Source of the DNA: Temnopleurus reevesii
Taxonomy: Eukaryota > Echinodermata > Echinoidea > Temnopleuroida > Temnopleuridae
NCBI GenBank assembly: GCA_036244855.1
Contig: BQKZ01000796.1
Location: 8,696-63,613 of the forward strand
Direction: 5' to 3'
DNA length: 54,918 nucleotides
In this document: positions 22,900-34,609 of the stretch, piece after piece
How the letters are laid out: every line of letters begins with the position of its first letter
Position numbering within the stretch: the first letter of the stretch is position 1
Notes under the pieces: generated by a model
Database searches by the model: none
What the model was told of the DNA's origin: nothing
The model's input: the letters and a program-made list of their open reading frames with translations, nothing else
Position numbers and translations under genes: made by a program

Positions 22900-25514
22900 C
22901 TGTAGAGAGAAGAAAAAAATGGAAAGATTTGATTAGATTATTTTGGTGGCAATGTGATGTAATAATATATTTACATCATTGAATAATTGTGCATAAGGAA
23001 ACGTGGTCGTTTATTTTGTGAAATTCTTTTAAATTATCTTTGTTTTGTTTGGTTGTTTGTGTGTTTATTTGATTTCATTGATCGACTTATAAATTTACTG
23101 GTTTTTTTTTTTGCCTGACGTGGAAGCAACGTGGTATGACACTTGCTTTTTAATTACAAGGTAGTGTTAAGAAATACAAACCCATTGCGCTGGTTTAAGG
23201 AAGGGACCATAATATGTTATTAATTCTTTTTTTTTTGTCGCCTTGAGGTGTCCTGCTTCTACGCTTCCCAGGGAGTGAAAAATTATTAAATTGTATGATT
23301 GTGTGTAGTTTTGCAGGGTCCATTTGGAGATAAGTTTAAAGAACTAGAGCAACAAGCCTGGGTAAATAAGGCGCATTGTTATTGCCAAAACTCTTTCGAA
23401 ATTTAAGACCCATGTTAGGTGGCCAAATGATTAACCCTCGGTTAAGAAATTATTGACAGGCCTATTAAGATATTGTGGCTAATTACTAAAAAGCAAAATT
23501 CTGTGAATATTTTCTTCATATATGTTTTAACATGTTTCAATTTCTAACCGTATAGTTCTTATCATTTTAGTAATCTGATACCTTGTAACGTTATGCTATT
23601 CCGTGTTACTCTTTGTGCGCCTTGAGTACTAAATCGTATTGGATTTGGCGAATCGCCACATATATTATTCTCATTTTGACTAATGTTGCTGTTGAGATTA
23701 CTATAATTGTTAATGTTACCATTAATAATGCATCTGCCCTCAATCGAATGAGACGAGTTAATGTTCGTGGAAATCTGCCAAAATGATTCCGTCGAACTAA
23801 TGCTGCGATTTCCTCAAACATTCTGAATTTATTTCTCGCAACTAATCACCAAGAATGCTGGTAAAATAGCTGATCGATGATCAAATAAGACATTATGCCT
23901 ATAGAACAGGAATCTATCTCATCACTCATTTCAGAGGGCTCTGCTGAAACATTCGGGCTGAGTCAGACATATTTGTTTTAATAGCCATCGTGCATGTATA
24001 CACCACGAAGTATATTTACTTGGCTAACACTTAAATAACTCTGGAAACGCTCGGCATACGCAGATGTAAACAAGTGCAAAGTGCCAACCCCATGCTTATT
24101 ATCCGGTGTATAGACCGCATATAAATTTATTTTTCTGTACTTGGTAAAACTTGCGACTGCACCATTCGACGACGCGTGATTTAACATTTCTATTCCCCGG
24201 GGGCATAAAACCGACTATTAACCCGTCTGCTTTTCTCCCATATATCCTGATTGATTGCCATTTCCTTATGCGTAGTGCACTGTAGAAAAATAATCTGTAA
24301 AACTAAAGCAGATCTCATGTTAGCAGTGTCGACAGAGATCATTCTAAATACAGGGCATCCTGGAAAGCTTGGTTTTTGTGCTAAATGTGATATTTATATG
24401 GGAAATGGAATTGTGACAAAGCATACATCTACGGAGAGTCCCTAGCGGTACATCGTATATTAATGCGGCCCCTATAGAAATATCACATCAGAAATGTGAC
24501 CTGTGTGTAAAACGGCAAACTTCTTGGTGACGTCAGATTTCTGCCCGTGGTCCTACCATATTAGACACTTTTCATTTGATATTATTAAAAATATATATAT
24601 ATATCTACTTTAAGCATGTCAGAAATATCTGAGGATTCTACTTCAAAGCAACAATTGATATATTTTACATGACACATGCCTCACGATATCGTGTCATTAT
24701 GGAGAAGTCATGAATAGGGGAGAATTTTGGCGGGAAAATTTCGCGCGTCGTCGTATAGAAGCGCAAAACTAACAGTTCCATCCAACGTATCATATTATTA
24801 GTGTATATTATATTACTTTCCTTTTATGCATTATGAAGTGAGAAATGCATCCAGGAGTGTGTACGGGATTACATCAACATACTGATTTGAATAAGTATTT
24901 TTGTTTTTGATTTTGGATACCTGTCACCTTTTTATGCGTGTCTGTCGAAATGTCATTTCAGATTATAACTACTTAATAAATGACTCATTCACACCTTCAC
25001 GAAATTATAATAAACGTCTATACAGCGTTCATAAGATATGAAAGACGCTCCGTGAAAGCAGAAATAGGGAGGGCAGACGCTTGGCCGACGTGGGACAAAT
25101 TCGGCTGGATGTTTTGATGTTTTGATGTACGCATACACTACCGTAAGCAAAGTGTCTTCGCCCAGCATTTATGTGATATCAGATTTTTTTTTTCTTTCAA
25201 ATGAATGCATGTAGCCCTCAAATAAAAACACTCTAGACCAAAGGAATTTGTACAAAAATGATGGAAAATGAATTAATATTGGGCTTGTGTTAACGGGCGA
25301 TCAAATTAAATATTGTTCGTTTAGTTTGCACATTCTACAATGCTATGCGAAATCAAAGGTCTGTAGTAATCGTTGAATTATGCTTACAACTAGGATATGA
25401 TAAATTAGTTACATTAATTTTTTAAGAACAAGCAACGTTTCATCCTTTCCCTAAATTCATGTGATCTCTTAAACAAAAACCTGTATCTAAAGTAGTAGTT
25501 AGGGCATTTTAGCA
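22900..25514. other. probable intron with no recognised exon
   Basis: On the minus strand this is the intron immediately upstream of the exon at 22713-22899. It holds poly-T runs at 23102-23112 and 23227-23237 and a short AT repeat at 24591-24604. 24980-25160 (ATTCACACCTTCACG, GACGCTCCGTGAAAGCAG) could be a very decayed M1 element. No further exon was seen. Confidence 0.4.
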
Positions 25515-25560
25515 ATATTTTTCGACCATCTGTGAAAAAATTGCTTACCAATAGCTTTTT

Positions 25561-26270
25561 CGCCAATGTGTTCATAAAGGTGTCTACTATCATCTCTCAA
25601 TTAGTTCCATCCCAAATCCTTGTGGAATTTTGTCAGGAGCCAATCAAAGTTGAGGACCCGAAAGGGGGCGTTGCCAAAATTTAGAATTTTGTTTTTCCCC
25701 CAATCTGAGCATGTAAAATGTCTAAATGGAGGTTTTCTTGGGTGCTGAATCAATAAAAAGCATTAACATTCATTAACAAACATTATTTGGCCTTGAAATT
25801 GGCCACGCCCCCTTTTTGCACCCACCAAAATACGTAAATATTGGTATTTTTTGTGCACATATTTTGTTGGGTTTTGATGGGAAGTTTTGGGATGCTCTGA
25901 AAACGTTTGTTTTCGCCAATGTGTTCATAAAGGTGTCCCCTAACACCTCTGAATTAGTTCAATCCCAAATCCATGTGTAATTTTGTCAGGAGCCAATCGA
26001 AGTTGAGGACCGAAAAGGGGGCGTGGCCAAAATTGAGATTTTTGGTTTTTCCGCAATATAACTTGTTATAAGCATGTAAAATGTCTAAATGGGGGTTTTC
26101 TGGGGTGCTGAATTCATCAAAAGCATTAATATTCAGTAAAAATCATCATGAGGGCTTGAAATAGGCCACGACCCCCTTTTTGCACCCACCAAAACATGCA
26201 CATAGTGGCATTTTTGCGTATGTAATTGGGTTTAAACAAAGGGATTTGAGGGGCTTCTGTAAACATTTGT
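25561..26270 (+). repeat. two ~355-bp direct subrepeats in the left foldback arm
   Basis: CGCCAATGTGTTCATAAAGG starts at 25561 and again at 25914. Each is followed by GGAGCCAATC, AAGTTGAGGAC, CATGTAAAATGTCTAAATGG and TTTTTGCACCCACCAAAA at matching spacing (353-364 bp). The second unit is better preserved. The inverted counterpart is at about 29920-30346 and is cut by the gap. Confidence 0.85.
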
Positions 26271-26772
26271 TTGCGACAGTAGTTCTAATTTCCCTTCTAT
26301 TCATCACACTGGATATAATTCTATTACTGGTTGGCTTACTAATCAAATGTTTGATTTTCAAGAACTTCAAACCATCATCATTGTGGAAAAATAGGGAGCC
26401 AGTTAAACTTAGTCAACAAAGAGTGGGTATAAAACGGGCAAGCAATAATATTTTTCAATATAAGAGTATATGAGATTTCTAAATAAAGGTTTCTTGGGAT
26501 GCTGAATGGATCCAAACACATTCATTTTTCTTAGTAGAAAGCTAATAAAAGCTAACACCTGACCATCAAAATAAGCCATGCCTACTTTTTTGCAAATTTT
26601 TTCATATGTATATCAGTCATTGTCAGTGGGTACAGTCCTTGAGAATCCTGAATTGAGATGTATTATTGAATTTGTACTAACCCCTCTCTCTCTAAAAAAA
26701 AAAAAGACACTCTGCAGTAAAAGTGTGCAATAATTGAAGTATTCATTCCCATTTCCCCTACCTCCCATATGA

Positions 26773-28227
26773 TCAATTGTATTCCAACAGAAGTGCATCA
26801 GTCATTATATTTTCTTGATATAACTCCCTGATGTCTTTGTTCTTGCAAGTGTTATCATGACATTTCTCACAAGCAGAAAGACACTTGACTCCTTGCTTTT
26901 TACAACTGCACCTAAATGTTCTACAGTGCCCCTCACAGTTGCAGCTGACAAACTTGAGAAGATAGTCTGGTGCGATTTGGTCTGTTGAAGTAATCGGTGT
27001 GTAACCTTTGTAACTTTATACTCCAAGACTCCATAATCCATACTCCAAATTAGAATGTCGCAGCATGCATTCTTAGTTCTTCGCTGATGGTAATTGCCAT
27101 ATCCATCAAATACCATAGTGATCTGTAGACGTTGCCTCCCCATGGACTTCACAAGCTGGAGGTACCTCTCGGCAATGTCCTACCAGGTGAGATTAGCCTC
27201 CTACTAGACGTTGGGTAAGAACCAACCACTATCAATCACCAGACTTTCGCAGGATGGTTGTTCACCTTGCTCCACAATGTCTTGAGATATCTTGATAGGG
27301 CAGCTTTGACTGGCTTTCGCATCTTCTGGTCTTTGTCGAATAGAGACACTGGTGTTGGTGTCAACTTATATTTCAGAGCTTCTTTCGTCTTGACCTCTCG
27401 CTCACTAATGATGACAATACGATTGAAGAGATTCAGTGAGTCGATGACCAGCTTCTTCCCATAGACTTTGGGTGCACTTCTCACGCTCTCTAGTGGCCTC
27501 ACATTGTGCTTCGTTTCCATAAAATCCAGAATTTTCGTCCAAGATTCATCTTAGCCTGCATAGCTCTGCCAATCTCCTAGAGTGCTGCTGAATCAAGTGG
27601 GTAATGACACGATGGTCTTTTTGTCCTGTACTGCATCGAATGGGTTGACCTCCTCCAATCACCTGACGATGGCGTTGACAGCGTCTTCATCGCTCTTCAT
27701 CTGGGCCATTGTGACGTCTGTGTGTTCAGGTACCCCCTGCTTGTTCACATATTGTTCGAGTCCCTGGTGAATACATGAGAAATGGTTTAGTGTCTGAACC
27801 CGACACTTGTAAGCGGATTCATTGCAAAAGCTTTCCCTGTTCAGGGCACCTGAGGGTTTGGCCTCAGGCATGAGTGCATGTGCATCGCAATCCTGATGGC
27901 AGTCCAAGTAACCAACCACTTGCGATCTGAAAACCTGACTGCTTGGTTTCCATACACCGTGAATTTGCTCAGAATTTCCCGGAACAGTGGATTGGTCTGT
28001 CGCTGGTTCATTAGCTGTACATACAGCCTTGCTCCCCTAGCATATTGATGATGGCCTGCTGCTGCGAAGGTGTTGAGTATTGCAACAATGTGGTTGAGGT
28101 GACCTGTGTGATCTGGGATACGTTCACACCTGATAAACATCTTGACTAGATCGATTCTGCCATGGTACCAGGCCCAGAGTGCTGATGTCCTCCCTCCTTC
28201 AGTTAAGGTCTTAAACCTCTCTTCCAA
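26773..28227 (-). pseudogene. decayed gene of an uncharacterised Cys-tailed invertebrate protein family, minus-strand copy
   Basis: Read from 28227 downward. An opening segment (MEERFKTLTEGGRTSALWAW, IDLVKMFIRCER, AAAGHHQYARGARLY, FTVYGNQAVRFSDRKWL) is followed after a frameshift by CRVQTLNHFSCIHQGLEQYV. Next come LVIDSLNLFNRIVI, LTPTPVSLFDKDQKMRKPVK, then DSGWFLPNV, DIAERYLQLVKSMGRQRLQI, TMVFDGY, HQRRTKNACCD. After an internal deletion it resumes with DYLLKFVSCNCEGHC and SACEKCHDNTCKN before a stop. Several stops and frameshifts make it non-functional. I recognise the block order from a high-copy family annotated only as uncharacterised in cnidarians, molluscs and echinoderms. The acidic VFDG and DAD-type motifs may indicate a PIN/FEN-like nuclease fold, which is inference. 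The Cys-rich tail (CxCx3C ... CxxC) could bind metal or DNA. Confidence 0.7.
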
Positions 28228-28229
28228 CC

Positions 28230-28277
28230 GGACATGTGTGACTCAGCGGTAGAGCTCTGGGGATTGAACTCATGTCC
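28230..28277 (+). other. tRNA-like 48-bp segment at the core/right-arm junction
   Basis: GGACATG (28230-28236) pairs exactly with CATGTCC (28271-28277), like a 7-bp acceptor stem. TGACTCAGCGGTAGAGC inside resembles a tRNA A box and D arm. A B-box-like AGTTCAATCCC is present but reads on the opposite strand, so this is not a tRNA gene. It lies exactly where the minus-strand core meets the inverted right arm. Confidence 0.4.
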
Positions 28278-28290
28278 TTCCGTTCATGGG

Positions 28291-29321
28291 GCAGAGAGGT
28301 GCCTCCAGCTTGTGAAGTCTATGGGGAGGCAACGTCTACAGATCACTATGGTCTTTGATGGATATGACAGCTCCACCAAGGACCATTACCATCAGCGAAG
28401 AACTAAGAATGCATGCTGCGACATTCTAATTTGCCCAGACCTCAAAAGCCTTGTCCCAAGGGAAAAGTTCCCCGACAACAAGAGCAACACGGCCCAGCTC
28501 ATTTTGTTACTTTCTGAGACATTTACTAAAATGTAATCAGCGTAGAGCATTGGCATGGTGATGCACACACTGCTGCTATAGTCCAAGCAGCTCTAGATAA
28601 TGCAAACAAATTGACTCATAATCTCTTGTTGTAGACCAACCCATCTTCCTCACAACAGCTACAGAAATGTCTTGCGACATTGTAAAAATTAGGGAGGCCC
28701 TCCTAGAGAGATACAGGAAGTATTTGATCTTCTTGCACAGCTTCTCTGGCTGTGATACTGTGTCAGCGATATCGGGGTTCAGCAACACAACTTTGGTGAA
28801 CAAACCATAGATGTTTTTCTAGACATCAGAGCAAAGAAGGATGATATCATCAATGCCGGCTGTGAATTATTAAAGATCATGTTTCATGGGGCACCAACCA
28901 AAAACTTAGGAGACTTGAGACTTGACATCTTCAGCAAGTGGGCTGCTACTGGAAGCATCAAACCTGAGAAACTGCCACCAACAACAGAAGCTGCAGTGCA
29001 CCATTCCTTACGAGCTTATCTCCAAACAAGAGATTAGCTGATGTTGAAAACTCCCTCACTGAATGTCTTGGAGTATGAAGTTACAAAGGTTACACACCAA
29101 TTAATTCAACAGACCAAATCGCACCAAACTATCTTCTCAAATTTGTCAGCTGCAACTGTGAGAGGCACTGTAGAACACTTAGGTGCTGTTGTAAAAAGCA
29201 AGGAGTCAATTGTCGTTCTGCTTGCGGGAAATGTCATGATAACACTTGTAAGAACAAAGATATCGGGGAGTTATATCAAGAAAATATAATGACTGATGCA
29301 CTTCTGTTGGAATACAATTGA
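28291..29321 (+). pseudogene. decayed 3' half of the same Cys-tailed family, plus-strand copy in the right arm
   Basis: Starts at the block homologous to 27157 in inverted orientation: LQLVKSMGRQRLQITMVFDG, STKDHYHQRRTKNACCD, CPDLKSLVPREKFPDN, LILLLSETFTK. It then continues through shifted frames with AIVQAALDNANKLTHN, IVKIREALLERYRKYLIF, HSFSGCDTVSAISGFSNTTL, and ends with TDQIAPNYLLKFVSCNCERH, CKKQGVNCRSACGKCHDNTC and a stop at 29319-29321. It keeps the STKDH segment and the GCDTVSA region that the minus-strand copy has lost, but has no 5' half. Frameshifts and stops show it is not functional. Both copies end with the same codons before diverging into the shared non-coding arm. Confidence 0.7.
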
Positions 29322-30346
29322 TCATATGGGAGGTAGGAGAAATGGGAATGAATACTTCAATTGCACACTTTTACTGCAGAGTGTTTTTTTTTTTAGAGAG
29401 AGGGGTTAGTACAAATTCAATGATACATCTCAATTCAGGATTCTCAAGGACTGTACCCACTGACAATGACTGATATACATATGAAACAAGAATACATGTC
29501 TCTTTGCAAAAAGTAGGCATGGCTTATTTTGATGGTCAGGTATTAGCTTTCTACTAAGAAAAAGGAATGTGCTTGGATCCATTCAGCATCCCAAGAAACC
29601 TTTATTTAGACATCTCATATACTCTTATATTGAAAAATATTATTGCTTGCCCATTTTATACCCACTCTATGTTGACTAAGTTTAAGTGGCTCCCTATTTT
29701 TCCACACTGATGATGGTTTGAAGTTCTTGAAAATCAAACATTTGATAAGTAAGCCCACCAGTAATAGAATTATATCCAGTGTGATGAATAGAAGGGAAAT
29801 TAGAACTACTGTCGCAAACAAATGTTTACAGAAGCCCCTCAAATCCATTTGTTTAAACCCAATTACATACGCAAAAGTGCCACTATGTGCATGTTTTGGT
29901 GGGTGCAAAAAGGGGGTCGTGGCCTATTTCAAGCCCTCATGATAATTTTTACTGAATATCAATGCTTTTGATGAATTCAGCACCCCAGAAAACCCCCATT
30001 TAGACATTTTACATGCTTATAACAAGTTATATTGCGGAAAACAAAAAATCTCAATTTTGGCCACGCCCCTTTTCGGTCCTCAACTTCGATTGGCTCCTGA
30101 CAAAATTACACATGGATTTGGGCTAGAACTAATTCAGATGTGTTAGGGGACACCTTTATGAACACATTGGCGAAAACAAACGTTTTCAGAGCATCCCAAA
30201 ACTTTCCATCAAAACCCAACAAAATATGTGCACAAAAAATACCAATATTTACGTATTTTGGTGGGTGCAAAAAGGGGGCGTGGCCAATTTCAAGGCCAAA
30301 TAATGTTTGTTAATGAATGTTAATGCTTTTTATTGATTCAGCACCC

Positions 30347-30496
30347 NNNNNNNNNNNNNNNNNNNNNNNNNNNNNNNNNNNNNNNNNNNNNNNNNNNNNN
30401 NNNNNNNNNNNNNNNNNNNNNNNNNNNNNNNNNNNNNNNNNNNNNNNNNNNNNNNNNNNNNNNNNNNNNNNNNNNNNNNNNNNNNNNNNNNNNNNN
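30347..30496. other. assembly gap, 150 N
   Basis: The gap begins inside the outer subrepeat of the right foldback arm. By symmetry with 25515-25737 it should hide roughly 180-230 bp of arm plus the element's right end. Confidence 0.99.
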
Positions 30497-30860
30497 TTTG
30501 GCACATATTATTTATTCATAGTTCTGAACATTCTTCTCACATTTTGTGCGATTCTGTGAACATTTATTTTATTTTTTTAACAAATACCAGAATATATCTT
30601 TAAACTTTACACGGACTTGGAAACTATTTGTGGGATTCTACAACGGCCATAGATTTCACCTTTAAACTATGAAACAGAAACGCTGTGTCCACAGATAAAT
30701 GTCGTACATTCCCAGAAGCCCGAAACAAAATGGTGTCGTATTACAGGTCACGTGACATCATGACGAACTCGATAAAGCAATAATTATTTTTGTCAAATAT
30801 CATCCGTCGCACAAAGCAAATATACATCCACAAGACGATCAACTTAAATATTTCAGACTA
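30497..30860. other. stretch with no recognised feature
   Basis: Nothing supported; CACGTGACATCATGACG at about 30749 is only a motif-level curiosity. Confidence 0.35.
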
Positions 30861-31220
30861 GGAAACAGGGGGAGAAGAATAAGAACAAAGAAGAATTTAC
30901 AGGATGGTGGGAGGAAGATCAAAAAAAGAATATGGCTCAGGAGAAAAGGAACATGAAGACAATGAAGAAATAGAAGAAGAAAAATGGCAATAATCAGAGG
31001 AAGAAAAAGAGGAAGAGGAAGAAGAAGAAAAAGAGAGAAAGAAAAGAAGGAAGACGAGGAAAAAGAAGAAAGAACAAGACACGAAGGCCTGGAAAACAAA
31101 CTGAAAACGAAGAGAATAAAGAAAATGGATGAAAAAAGAAAAAGCAGACCATGAAGAAAGCATACCAAGAGAAAAAGGGGAGGAGGGGAAAGGAAAAGGA
31201 GAATAAAGAGGTCATGGTAA
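30861..31220 (+). repeat. 360-bp polypurine (GAA/GGA-rich) tract
   Basis: The plus strand is dominated by A and G, with GAAGAAGAA and GGAAGA runs, densest at 30990-31080. Such tracts can form triplex structures. The Ser/Phe-rich minus-strand frames across it are compositional artefacts. Confidence 0.85.
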
Positions 31221-31581
31221 AGTCGAATAAAGCATTTTTACACAACATCCATCTATATGTTTGCGTATATACAGTAACTAATCACCAATCACATCTCGAT
31301 GAAAATAACATCCAATCAGCGCCCGAACACGATGAGATGGCCTGGGACACTGTCAAACGATTTAAAGAGGAAACAAGAGGTTGGAATGGTTGTCTAAGGG
31401 CAAGGATTTGTTGCACCTGGGGTCGAACGCGACGGTGTAATAGGATTGGGGACCGCGGGTGATGGATGGGGCGAGCCGCTACACAACCAATGTCAACCAT
31501 GACCAGAATACGGAAATGTCCTGAAGGGATAATCTACAGAACGGACCAAGGTCGTCCATTCTGTAAAGTATGTCGCATTTA
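31221..31581. other. stretch with no recognised feature
   Basis: GC is moderately raised at 31320-31500, with no recognisable protein in any frame. Confidence 0.35.
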
Positions 31582-31830
31582 AAGGCCGACTCACACATTT
31601 GCGTTATTAGCCGGCATCAGCCAAACGTTTTTTTTTTCAAATAAAAAGCTCCCTTGACGCCGAAAGACGCAGGGCACATGGTGGACTAACGTTTGGCATA
31701 CCCTCGTTAAGCGCAAGCCTAACGTCAGCCCACCGTCTGATCTGCGTATACTGTGCGTGCGGGGAGCGTTTTTAATTTCCAAAAACGCTGGGCCGACGCA
31801 GGCTAAGAACGCAAATGTGCGAGTTAGCCC
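31582..31830. mobile_element. family M1 MITE, complete copy
   Basis: Ends AAGGCCGACTCACACATTTG and CAAATGTGCGAGTTAGCC. Inner arms CATCAGCCAAACG and CGCTGGGCCGACGCAGG. The central nested hairpin is GGACTAACGTTTGGC against GCCTAACGTCAGCCC. At 249 bp it is close to the typical length. Confidence 0.87.
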
Positions 31831-33449
31831 CAAGAAGAGGAAAAAAAAAGATTCAATCCAAATCAAGTGGCAAATGAAATGGATTTGAAAGTCACGAGCA
31901 TTTTTTTCTCCCTTGGAGAGAACAGGGCGTAAGTGATGTTATTTAATTTGAGAATGGATCTTATGACAAATACTTGAAATCTGAACATGGCTCTAAAGTG
32001 CCGCTACGGGTGCTAACTTTCCTGCACTTGGGGAATGTTTCGAGAAAAGGGAGATCAATTTAAACGCGCATTTTGATTCGTGAACTCTCTGAGCTTCTAA
32101 TATGGCGCGAATGAAATAATGATTCATTTCACAAATTGTTAAATTTTCTGGCAACACCGCAATACTATTCTAAAAATATTCAAGGAGTTGAAACATCAAT
32201 TATGAATGCATTTCCAAGTGGTAAAAATGATCTCACGCTACGACAAATTATTTTCAGGGTCACAAAAATGAAAAGTAAACAAATTGTTTGCTTATCTGAA
32301 ATTGTTACATGCTCTTAAAACCGCAAATACAAAGAGCTTTGCAAGCAACGCCGATAGAATCAAATAAATTCAGACGAGTTTTTAATCCTGATAACAAGCA
32401 TTTGTTCTACAAGGGATCGGTAAGGTAAAGGGATGACGAAAGATAGAAAAGAGATACCAGTGACGGAACCCCGATTAAACTCGTCTCCTCTAATGGAAAA
32501 GTGTCATCTGCTTGGGGCTGTAAGATGGACTGATATACCATTGGGCAAAAGCTCGGCTTAATTCCGAGTCGTATTTTAGTCTCGGCAGCTCCCCGGAGTT
32601 TTTAAACGCTGCCAGTGATGAATTTAATTGTCGGGATTAGATGGTATCTGCGATTGAAAGTCGATGTTATCACGATGACAGTCGAGCAAAGCTCATTTCT
32701 AATTTATAACTCGACACTCAAATCATCAAATAAACAAACTACAATGTCTATGAATTAAGCTAGAATCAATGTGTGTTATCAATGATACAGTTATTGTGCG
32801 TTATCAAAATGCTAAAATGACATCATAAGCAAAAAATAGAAAAACAATGCGTTGTGTTCAACTTGATCAACAAAACGATCATGCTATAGAAAACTGAAGT
32901 TTTATTGATCTTACTTTATTTTCTCCACATTAAAACGCGCACAGTGTGCAACAACATGAAAATATGCCATATTTTGCAAAAACAAAGTGCTCTCAGTGTT
33001 GCTTTTGTGGAATGTTGCACATTTATCCTGCACAAACTGGAAATTCTAAATGAATTATTCAACATCTTAAATTTTCTTGCACACGGGAAAATTTAATGTA
33101 AAATTTGATTAATGATGTAGCTTTATATGGCTTGATGCTCGTTCCTATCTCAAAAATATTTTATGGACCACCTTATACAGAAGTTAATTTCGAGGCCGTC
33201 CTGACTCAAAGATCCGCACAGTACTGCCTCATCATGCTGTCCAGAAGCATGATGCGCGATAGAATCTTAATGGCAAATATCATTACTAATGATTAGCTGG
33301 GACAAGAAGACGATATAACTGCTAGCACAAGCCTACTTTAAGGTCTATTGAATAAATTTCAAAGCATTAGGGCCCGTGGTTTTGAAGCGGGCCGGGGCAA
33401 CCATTCAGTTTTAATGACAAAAAACATGCCCCAATTCGAAATCGAGCTG
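31831..33449. other. stretch with no recognised gene
   Basis: AT-rich; the short open frames (about 60-65 codons) have no recognisable content. Confidence 0.35.
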
Positions 33450-33698
33450 AAGGACAATTCACATCTTTGCATTTTTAGCCTGTGTCGACCAAGCGTTTGT
33501 TCTAACAAGAAACGATCCCCGAACGCACAATATACGCTGATCAGACTGTAGACTGACGGTTAGCCTGCGCTCAAGGATCGTACGCCAAACGTTATTCCAC
33601 CATATGACCTGCACCTTTGTGCGTCCAGGGAGTGTTTAAAATTGTCAAAAACGCTGGGCCGACGCAGACTAAAAACGCAAAGGTGGCAGTCGGCCATT
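33450..33698. mobile_element. family M1 MITE, complete copy
   Basis: Left end AAGGACAATTCACATCTTTG, right end AACGCAAAGGTGGCAGTCGG. Inner arms TGTGTCGACCAAGCG and CGCTGGGCCGACGCAG. The central hairpin is degraded. Confidence 0.85.
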
Positions 33699-33893
33699 AG
33701 GACGAAAGTAAACGTTACTAAATATCTTTCGTCATATCACAGTGACCCCGTACTCTATCCTCTGTGACCACGTGATCAGACCACATTATTCAATTATGGT
33801 GTCTGGGTTGAGAAAATAGCAGGTGAAAACCCCCTGAGCGCGCAAAACTATGCCAGCTACCGGTCCTGCGGGTCTATGGGCGATGCAACGTTA

Positions 33894-34024
33894 AGCCCCG
33901 GTCACAAAGGACCCCGGAAGCAACACGATTCCCCCCGACTCTTTGTTGATTCACAGTTAACTGCCTCAGAACAACGAGTCGGGGTGAATCGTGTTGCTTC
34001 TGGGGTCCTATGTGACCGGGTTCT
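33894..34024 (+). mobile_element. hairpin MITE family M3 (AGCCCCGGTCACA ends)
   Basis: AGCCCCGGTCACAAAGGACC is mirrored by GGTCCTATGTGACCGGG. The long arms continue with GGAAGCAACACGATTC and GAATCGTGTTGCTTC, and the core is GATTCACAGTTAACTGCCTC. At about 130 bp, nearly the whole element folds into one hairpin. The core's polarity (CACAGTTAACTGCCTCAGAA) gives orientation. Confidence 0.88.
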
Positions 34025-34609
34025 TAGCAGGATGTGGCGTGATGGCTTTATTTTCTACGCGATCACGTGATAACGCTCTGTCCCATGTGACCGCACAACG
34101 AGGAAAGACAGCGGCGCCAAAAGCCGTAACGCATCTGCTTCGTGACGTTTATGTATGACTTCAAACGTATCTAACCTCCGACTCCCCGAGGCGACATTTT
34201 GATCCGTATAGATTCTTAAACTCTCTCGACACAAATGATCAGGCAGCGAGGAAACGACCCTATTTCATAAAACCAAAATAAAATGAATTACATTTGATTT
34301 CTTTAACGTATCTAAATCTTTATCAAGTAAGCAGCTAAATCTGTATCAAATAGTAAATCAAGGCTATTGATTAGACACTGCTGAACCGTTATATTTGGGT
34401 TTCATTTATTAGGCTCACAATGCAAGACTAGTATTAAAATATAGGTGCCTCTTAAATATCTAAATCATATGCTTTCAATGAAATACTACCGATTTCTATA
34501 AAGAAATGCTATCTGGGCTGTGTTCCATAACGTTAAGAACAACGAAAGAACGACTGGTATAATATCTAGTGCTAAATAATGATAAACTTATGAGCTTTTC
34601 AGCACAAAG
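34025..34609. other. stretch with no recognised feature
   Basis: Nothing supported. Confidence 0.35.

Larger units (their letters stand above)
25515..30496. mobile_element. ~5-kb foldback-type element with long inverted arms
   Basis: Left arm (about 25515-27157) and right arm (about 28291-30346) are inverted copies of each other, matching closely for more than 1.5 kb. For example, the 97-codon frame at 26180-26473 (plus) recurs at 29615-29908 (minus) with six amino-acid differences. The outer arms contain direct subrepeats. The inner arms carry the 3' half of a decayed gene facing outward on both sides, and the core (27158-28227) carries the 5' half on the minus strand only. The right arm has about 630 bp (roughly 28430-29060) that the left arm lacks. 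The outer right end is hidden in a 150-N gap. The architecture resembles foldback elements, of which the TU elements of Strongylocentrotus are a known echinoid example, but no transposase is recognised. Confidence 0.75.

Noticed and set aside
24980..25160. Seventh M1 element
   Set aside because: Only a few words match the family (ATTCACACCTTCACG, GACGCTCC) and the ends cannot be defined.
26180..26473. 97-codon frame with a hydrophobic stretch, preserved in both foldback arms
   Set aside because: Preservation follows from the arms being near-identical; an antisense frame is equally open, and no start context or family is recognisable.
30839..31248. Ser/Phe/Leu-rich overlapping minus-strand frames
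   Set aside because: Three overlapping frames open at once across a polypurine tract, which is a compositional effect.
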